Source of the DNA: Candidula unifasciata
Lineage: Eukaryota; Mollusca; Gastropoda; Stylommatophora; Geomitridae
DNA length: 64,000 nucleotides
Assembly: GCA_905116865.2 (NCBI GenBank)
Contig: CAJHNH020006113.1
Coordinates: 380,275-444,274, forward strand
Direction: 5' to 3'
Shown here piece after piece: positions 31,801 to 40,800 of the stretch. A program made the position numbers and the translations under genes. Each line of letters begins with the position of its first letter. Position 1 is the stretch's first letter. The notes below the pieces were generated by a model that ran no database searches, was not told the DNA's origin, and saw nothing but the letters and a program-made list of their open reading frames with translations.

Positions 31801-34800
31801 ACAGACCGGTGCTCAACAGGCCGTTGCTCAACAGACCGGTGCTCAACAGGCCGTTGCTCAACAGGCCGTTGCCCCAGAGGCCGGTGCTCAACAGGCCGGT
31901 GCTCAACAGGCCGGTGCTCAACAGGCCGGTGCTCAACAGGCCGTTGCTCAACAGGCCGGTGCTCAACAGGCCGGTGCTCAACAGACCGGTGCTCAACAGA
32001 CCGGTGCTCAACAGGCCGGTGCTCAACAGGCCGGTGCTCAACACTCAGGGAGAAGCAAGACAGATATACAGTCAGACAGTTACTGGTGCCATCAGAACTG
32101 GAACTCTTTGCTTTGCTGCTGAAAATGGGGAAAGAGCGCTTATGGGGTTGTCTTGAGTGCTGTGATATCAATTCTTAATTCAACATTCAACAACATGTTT
32201 ATTTGTTGGCAAAATCAAATTTGAAAACAAAAGCAGATTAGGAATGATAAGAATATTTTTAACTGTAAGAAAAAATATCTAGACAAATAAACTCTTCAGT
32301 GGGAAAAAATCTGTTACTTGTTGTCAACATTCTTTTCTCCTCCTCTTCCTCCTTTCTTCTTCTTCTTTTTCTCCTTCTCTTTCTTCTTCTTCTTCTCCTT
32401 CTCTTTCTTCTCCTTCTCTTTCTTCTTCTCCTTTCTTCTCCTTGTTTCTTTAAAACTGCCGTTGCCATGTTGTGTTTTGCCTTACAGCTAGGCTACCTCT
32501 CCACTAGGACATCTGACTTCAGCAGAGCCGCAGTCTTGTTTATTTGTTGGCAACAGGCACACACACACATATACACACACACACACATAAAATCAATCAA
32601 AACCTCTGAATGTGGGGAAACTATCTAGACAGATAAATCAATCAAAACCCCTGAATGTGGGGAAACTATCTAGACAGAGAAATCAATCAAAACCCCTGAA
32701 TGTGGGTAAATAACAAATCTCTTACTTGTCCACAATATTCTTATTCCCCCCCCCCCCCCTTAAAACTGTAGTTGATATTTAATGGTTTGGTTTACAGCTA
32801 GGCTGTGATATCTGCTCCTTTCCACTAAACCTATCTGACTGTAGCAAATCCTTAACTGCCATTTAAGATTTGTCTGTTAGTGTGATTATCTTCTCCCTCC
32901 TGCCCCCACCCACCCACAGTGGGCTCAAGAGCCCACACGGAATCCACACACTAGATATTAGTGTTGATGACATTGAATCGCTGACAGACAGCATCATATT
33001 TCTCTTTAAAGGTGTTGCGTCTGCCGGAGACAATCTCATCTACCTGGGAGGTGGTGCTGTCCGTAAGATCAACTACCGAGGCTCCATCATGACCGAGGGA
33101 GTATCCCACAATTTCTACGTGTTTGACCAGACGGAGGCATCCTGGAAAGTCAAAGCTCGGATGCAGACGCCCAGATCCCAATTCTCACTTGTGATTGTGG
33201 ACGGGTCAGTGATTGATTTGATCTGGTTTATGTGAAATTGTCTACACCCCATACACCATACATAAGTGCTTTCATTTATTTGGTTTTTGGTTTATGTAGA
33301 ATTGCATGCATCATCATCATCATGAACCACTTCTGCCGTTAAGCGTCGTGGGGAGGAATAATTTGCGATCCAGTGCACGTTGGCTGCCACTGGCTATTGT
33401 CATGCCGTGAAGGCGTAGAGTGTCTTTAATGTTGTCGATCCATATTTTTCGCGGCCGTCTTCTTGCTCTTGTATTTGATCTTCTGAGATGTAGTGCTTGT
33501 GATGGTATTTGATCTTGCTGCATTCTAACGAGATGGCCAAACCACTTGATCTGCTGTTTCTCGATGAATCTAGTACAAGGTGTTGTTCCCACAATTTGCC
33601 TGATAGTTTCATTATTCACTCGATCTCAGATGGTTAGGTTGGCTGCTTTTCTCAGGCACCTCATCTCGCAGGTGGTAATTTTGTGTATATGGGCTTTAGA
33701 TAGTGTCCATGTTTGGCACTGGTAGCTTAATGTTGGAATAAATACAACATCCATAATTGCTTTCTTTATTTAGTTTGGTTTGTTTACCTTCATTTATCTG
33801 GTTATAATAATCAAATGGCAAAATTAAGTAACATCATTTCATTAATATGCATGTTTAATAATCTTTGATGTTCCTTTGTTGTTCAGGTATGTGTATGCTG
33901 TTGGAGGACATGATGGAGCCGATATCCTGGCCTCGGTAGAGCGCTACGATCCTCACATTAACACCTGGACAGTTGTTCATGCCCTACCTAAGCCCCTTCG
34001 GTTCATGACCTGTGTCTCGTACAAGGGCAGATTGTACGTTTTCGGCGGAGAAACAAAAACAGATATCAGCAACCAGGCTTGGCAGTGAGTCTCTGCATCA
34101 TCCTTTATATCGTCATTTGTATCATTCTTTGTGTCATCTTTATATAATCATTTATTATCACCTTGTTGTGGTATTTATAGATCACATATGACTTGGACAT
34201 TGACCAAAAAAAACACAAACTAATCGCCTGTGAGTTGAGATGTCTGAGAATGGTTATGAATAAAACCAGAAGAGATCGAGTGAGAAATGACGTGATCACA
34301 AGAACTGTTGGAACAACACCCATCGTCAAATTTATTGAGCCAAGAATCAAATGGTTTGGCCATCTAATGAGAATAAAACCAATGATGCCAGCAGCAGGAG
34401 CGTAAAACCTGAAAATCGCAACACCATGAGGCAGAGGAAGACGAAGAAGAATCTGGATTGAAGGAGTCACTGACACCTTGAGACTGCATAACATCATAGC
34501 ATATGAAGCGACTAGCACGCCCTGGCTCGGCTGCCGATCATCTGGTGAAGTCTAGCAGCAAAAGCAGATATTGACAAAAGAAGAAGAAGACATATGCTTT
34601 CTTTTTCTCTATTCTGTTTTTGCAGTCTGTTCAATATCATGGATGGAGTTCAGCCCACCACCTTTGGCCTCTCTCACCAGTGTCCTTGTCTTGGACGTTA
34701 TCATCTCCTCAGTCCATTTGTTTGTCATTTCAAAGCCTGTTTGGTGGTTGTCCTTGGTTTTCCTTTCAGGATGTGCCTGTTATATCGCTATCTTTGTTGT

Positions 34801-37800
34801 CTTATCAGTGAAGAGACCAGTGGTTGTGCAGATAGTTTTAGTAGTTCTTCAGCTTTCACTGGCAAATGTTAACTGAAATAATGTTTGTTAACTGAAACAA
34901 TGTTAACTGATATAATGTTAACTGAAATAATGTTAACTGAAATAGTGTTAACTTAAATAATGTTAACTGAAATAATGTTAATTGAAATAATGTTAGAATT
35001 TACAATATATACAAGTATTTTGGTTATAAAACAATTTGATTTTGAGAATTCCAGAGTTTGTTCAGGCTTTTAAAAGCTGCCGTTGCCTTGTCAGTGTATA
35101 TCATAGACTCATTGTGTTTCCTCGGCCATTAGAATTGCTACCAACAAAGCTACACCGATCTGTTAGTTTAATTCTTCTTTACTCTAGTGTAATATCACTT
35201 TTGTACTCATATATCAATTTTGTACTCATATATCACTTGTGTACTCATTTATCACTTTTGTACTTGTCTATCACTGTTGTACTTGTCTATCACTGTAGTA
35301 CTCATCTATTACTGTTGTACTCATCTATCACTTTTGTACTTATCTATCACTTTTGTACTTATCTATTTTACTCATCTATCACTTTTGTTCTTATCTATTT
35401 TAAAGGACTTCATGTAGGTTGATTATGATTTAGATTGAGAGCTGAACACAACAGACTCTCCAAGCAGATGTATGGGAAAAGCAAGATGGAGGCTCAGAAC
35501 AGTGCCCATGTAGACAGGCACCCTAGAACACCCACCATGTAGACAGACACCCCAGAACACCCAGCCTGTGGACAGACACCCCAGAACACTCAGCCTGTGG
35601 ACAGACAACCCAGAACAGCATGTGGACAGACACCCCAGAACACTCAGCCTGTGGACAGACACCCCAGAACAGCATGTGGACAGGCACCCCAGAACACTCA
35701 GCCTGTGGACAGGCACCCCAGAACACTCAGCCTGTGGACAGACACCCCAGAACAGCATGTGGACAGACACCCCAGAACAGCATGTGGACAGACACCCCAG
35801 AACAGCATGTGGACAGACACCCCAGAACACTCAGCCTGTGGACAGACACCCCAGAACACTCAGCATGTGGACAGGCACCCCAGAACACTCAGCATGTGGA
35901 CAGGCACCCCAGAACACTCAGCATGTGGACAGGCACCCCAGAACACTCAGCATGTGGACAGGCACCCCAGAACACTCAGCATGTGGACAGGCACCCCAGA
36001 ACACTCAGCCTGTGGACAGGCACCCCAGAACACTCAGCATGTGGACAGGCACCCCAGAACACTCAGCCTGTGGACAGACACCCCAGAACACTCAGCCTGT
36101 GGACAGACACCCCAGAACAGCATGTGGACAGGCACCCCAGAACACTCAGCATGTGGACAGGCACCCCAGAACACTCAGCCTGTGGACAGACACCCCAGAA
36201 CACTCAGCATGTGGACAGACACCCCCAGAACACTCAGCATGTGGACAGACACCCCAGAACACTCAGCATGTGGACAGACACCCCAGAACACTCAGCATGT
36301 GGACAGACACCCCAGAACACTCAGCATGTGCTGCAGATATGCTCTCTACATGCAGTAGAGAGCTCTCAGGTCTGACCAGTTAACCTTTGGGTGGAACTCA
36401 AGCTGTGTGGATCAGAGGAGGACGTATGTCGCACCACAGCCTTCACAGAGACATCAGAGGAGGACATGCGTCTCACCACAGCCTTCACAGAGACATCAGA
36501 GGAGAACATGCTCACACCACAGCCTTCACAGAGACCTGTGGTATTGTGTGGAAAAACAAGAGTTGGCCCACTGCCTTCCAAAGAAAAAGCAGGTTGTAAG
36601 ATTCGGCTAACTGGGGGCTTCCTTCAAAGTTGGAATGTATCTGCCTCAGAAGCAAGTAATCAACAGTTAGCATTTACAGTTAACATCAACAGTTAACATC
36701 AACAGTTAGCATCAGCAGTTAACATCAACAGTTAGCATCAACAGTTTGCGTTCACATAAGTCAGATCTGTAAAAAGGATGTGAATGCAAAACTCAATTCC
36801 TGAAACTGGACAATAGTGCAGAAATTGATGAACAACCAGAACTTTCTGTCAGAGATTACAGCTGATAAACTAGAGGAAGAAGAAGAAGAAGAGACCTGTG
36901 GATTTCTCATCTAAATGAAAAGAAGAAGATTGTGGGAGATGGCACCAACACTTTGACATGTTTTGTAATGTGTGTTTTGCTCCACAGATATGATCCACAG
37001 TCCGATTGTTGGCTGGAACTTCCTCCAATGAAAACCCCTCGGGTTCTGGCTGGCAGTGTTGTCTTCAAAGACAAGATTTACATTATAGGTGTGTTGATGT
37101 GACAAAAGTGTGCCAGTGTTATCTGGATGTTTTGTTGATGTGACGACTGTGTTATCTGGATGTTTTCTTGATGTAATGACAGTGTGCCGATGTTATCTTA
37201 GTGTTCTGTTGATATATTTGGAGGTCAATATTGTATGACATTTGTTTGATATGATTGTATGCCAGTGTTAGATATGTTTCATTGATGTAATGACAGTTTG
37301 TCAATGTTTTCTTGATGTAATGACAGTTTGCCAATGTTTTCTTAATGTGACCGTGTTATGTTGCATTTATTTGTATGTGAAGGAGCGCAGGTAAATATTG
37401 GTATGATTGTGTGTCCATGTTATATTGATGTTTTGTTGTTTTAATGTACCATTTTTAATTAGGAAGTTGCTGGAGTAAATGACTGAAAAGTTGAGTAAAT
37501 ATTGACAACGTTGTGCTGAGGTAACAATGATATGATGCCTCATACCATTCAGAAAGCAGTGTTGAAATCACTGAATGTAAAGTTGCCTCATAAACCACCC
37601 AGCAAATACACAGCTGTTTTATTCAGAAAGTAAAGTACGGGACAATATTTTTTCGCTAGTCACACATCTGTTACTATTAGTATTGAAGCTCTGCGCTGGC
37701 TGCTGAAGATGAAGATGGAGTGCACATGGGATTGCCCCAGATGATTTGATGTAAATTCTTGACTCAGCTCAGCTCAACTCAGCTTAACTCAAATCGAGTG

Positions 37801-40800
37801 TATGATAAACAAGTCAGCTAATCAAAGACATATCTCAAATAAGACATTAGATGCTTGACTGGTGTTTCTTGTGACCATCCAGCACTCAGTGAATGTGGTC
37901 AACATCATGCCGGCCACCTTTACCTCCCAGGGCAATACCTGGCACCTGTTTAAGGCTGGGTCAACATGAGAGCCAAAGTTCATTGTGGAAATAACGTCTC
38001 AGTGCAGGTTCGAGCCTGAGACTTGTGGGCCAGCAGGCGGATATCTGGCCTACCACAACTCGTATTTAAATATTACAGTGCAGGCCTGATAAGGAGAACT
38101 CACCAGGGACCCAAGAAATGGTCCTTATCAGAAATTCCTCTTTTCCAAATAAGAATTTAAACATTAAAAAATTGCCAGAGATAAACAAATTGTTCTTTAC
38201 AACAGAAATTGGCCACATACATGTTCATCTTAAGCAGTCTGCACTGTAGTACAGGGGGAAAAGATATTGTTGGGTAGATTCTGACATCAGTGGCATGGAT
38301 CCTTTCTTGAACGTACCCCAGTGTTTTGTAGCCCTGTATATGAGTGAGTTCAGTCTTTGATAAGAGATTTTCCATATATGAATGACGTGACTTTGCTGGT
38401 TCCTCAGGTGGAAATGCTGCTCTCAGTGACAAGTGGAGGAAGGAGTACCTCCCGGAGCACTGTGTGACGTCCGTGGAGGTGTTTGATCCTGAAGCCTCTG
38501 TGTGGTCTGTGGGACCCTCGCTGGCTAATGCCCTTTGTGGAGCTGGTAGGTATATATGTCTTGTGTTTGTGTGACAGCTTTCAGCGGCCATGTATACTGC
38601 CACCTCTCTGGATCATTCCAGCACTCGGAAAAGGAGGGGGGTGTCTTGTTCTTCTCCGCATTGACCGGCTGTTAACTCCTGCGCCCGCCTGATGCAAGAT
38701 CTGGTTGTTCATCCTTTTCTTGACTTTTATTTTCTTCCAGAACTAGAGCTTTTGCATGTAATGTATATCCATTTCACAGATTTGGCTTATTTGTTAAGTG
38801 ACTGTTGGTTCCTTGCCCCTTAGGCAGCATACTGACTTCAGAGGAAACACTCTCAAAGAGGGGGGGGGGGGGGGCAGTGGGTTTGTCCCGGAATCCACAT
38901 GGGAAATTTTGAGGGACTGTATTGCAGTGTTTAAGTGGGTTTTTTTTTACCTGGTTTTTTTTATGGAGGGCTACCAGAGTGGTTGGGGAAATGCCAATAT
39001 GGTCTCATAACTCATTTAAGGGAAAATTCTAACTGCACCTCGTGGAGGATAGGCAACACACCACGGTGTGGCTAACACAGCTCTGAGGACCGAGTATCCA
39101 CCGGTGTGGCTAACACAGTTCTGGGGACTGAGTATCCACCGGTGTGGCTAACACAGTTCTGGGGACCGAGTATCCACCGGTGTGGCTAACACAGTTCTGG
39201 GGACCGAGTATCCACCGGTGTGGCTAACACAGCTCTGAGGACTGAGTATCCACCGGTGTGGCTAACACAGTTCTGGGGACCGAGTATCCACCGGTGTGGC
39301 TAACACAGCTCTGAAGACTGAGTATCCACCGGTGTGGCTAACACAGCTCTGAGGACCGAGTATCCACCGGTGTGGCTAACACAGTTCTGGGGACCGAGTA
39401 TCCACCGGTGTGGCTAACACAGCTCTGAGGACCGAGTATCCACTGGTGTGGCTAACACAGCTCTGAGGACCGAGTATCCACCGGTGTGGCTAACACAGTT
39501 CTGGGGACCGAGTATCCACCGGTGTGGCTAACACAGCTCTGGGGACCGAGTATCCACCGGTGTGGCTAACACAGTTCTGGGGACCGAGTATCCACCGGTG
39601 TGGCTAACACAGCTCTGAGGACCGAGTATCCACCGGTGTGGCTAACACAGTTCTGGGGACCGAGTATCCACCATTGTGGCTAACACAGCTCTGAGGACCG
39701 AGTATCCACCGGTGTGGCTAACACAGTTCTGGGGACAGAGTATCCACCGGTGTGGCTAACACAGTTCTGGGGACCGAGTATCCACCGGTGTGGCTAACAC
39801 AGCTCTGGGGAACCGAGTATCCACTGGTGTGGCTAACACAGCTCTGAGGACCGAGTATCCACCGGTGTGGCTAACACAGTTCTGGGGACCGAGTATCCAC
39901 CGGTGTGGCTAACACAGCTCTGGGGACCAAGTATCCACCGGAATAAGTGGACAACTCTGCAGCTGATCAGAGCAGGACACTCACTTGTCCTGACTGTCGG
40001 AAATTACTGTCAAAGGTAGAGGTAAAAGAACCCCATGTGGATGTGGAAGGCAATGGGAAACCACTACTTATCTTCCCAGGTTTTCAGGCACAATTACAGA
40101 TTTAATTCATTAAACGACGTCAGTGGATGTCTTCAGACAGCCTTGTCTGGTAAGGACTGTCAGAATTGATCAAGAACACCAAAGACCAAGATCTGTGGAG
40201 ATGCATGAACGCCAGCTGTCAAGGCACTTGATAATGATGACCTCAGGGTGTCCCTAATGTCTGCACACATAGGACATAAAGAGTGACTGTTAAGATTTGC
40301 GGCAGTGGGAATTTATTACATCGACTTCACATTAATTTGTAAAGCGCATCAACGTTTACGTTGCAAATAATGGAGATGAAATTGATATGTATGAAGATGC
40401 TATCATAGCTCTAATGGACTTGTCTGATGTGCAGTGAGAATAATCTATTAACCAACTAACTTTTGATGCATTATTCTTCCCCGTTTGGGTTCCAGGGCCC
40501 TATTAAAGGGAAAACAAGAATAGACCACACTGCCTACCCAAAAGATGTCATAAGAGTCGACTAATTGGGAGCTTCCTTCAAAGTCGAAGTGCATCTGCCT
40601 GAGAAGCAAAGAACTAGCAGTCTGCATAAAAATGAGTCAGATCTGTAAAACGGATACACATGCAACACTCAGGTTCTGGAACAGGACTGCATTTCAGAAG
40701 TGGACAAACAACTGGAACTTTCCGCCAGATTTTACAGCTGGTGAACGTGAAGAAGAAGATACATTATTTAATATTTCAGTTGAATAAAGTGTCGTTAATA

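Noticed and set aside
35505..36330. 29-bp repeat units resembling a CRISPR array
   Set aside because: Units are contiguous without unique spacers, and the context is a eukaryotic intron.
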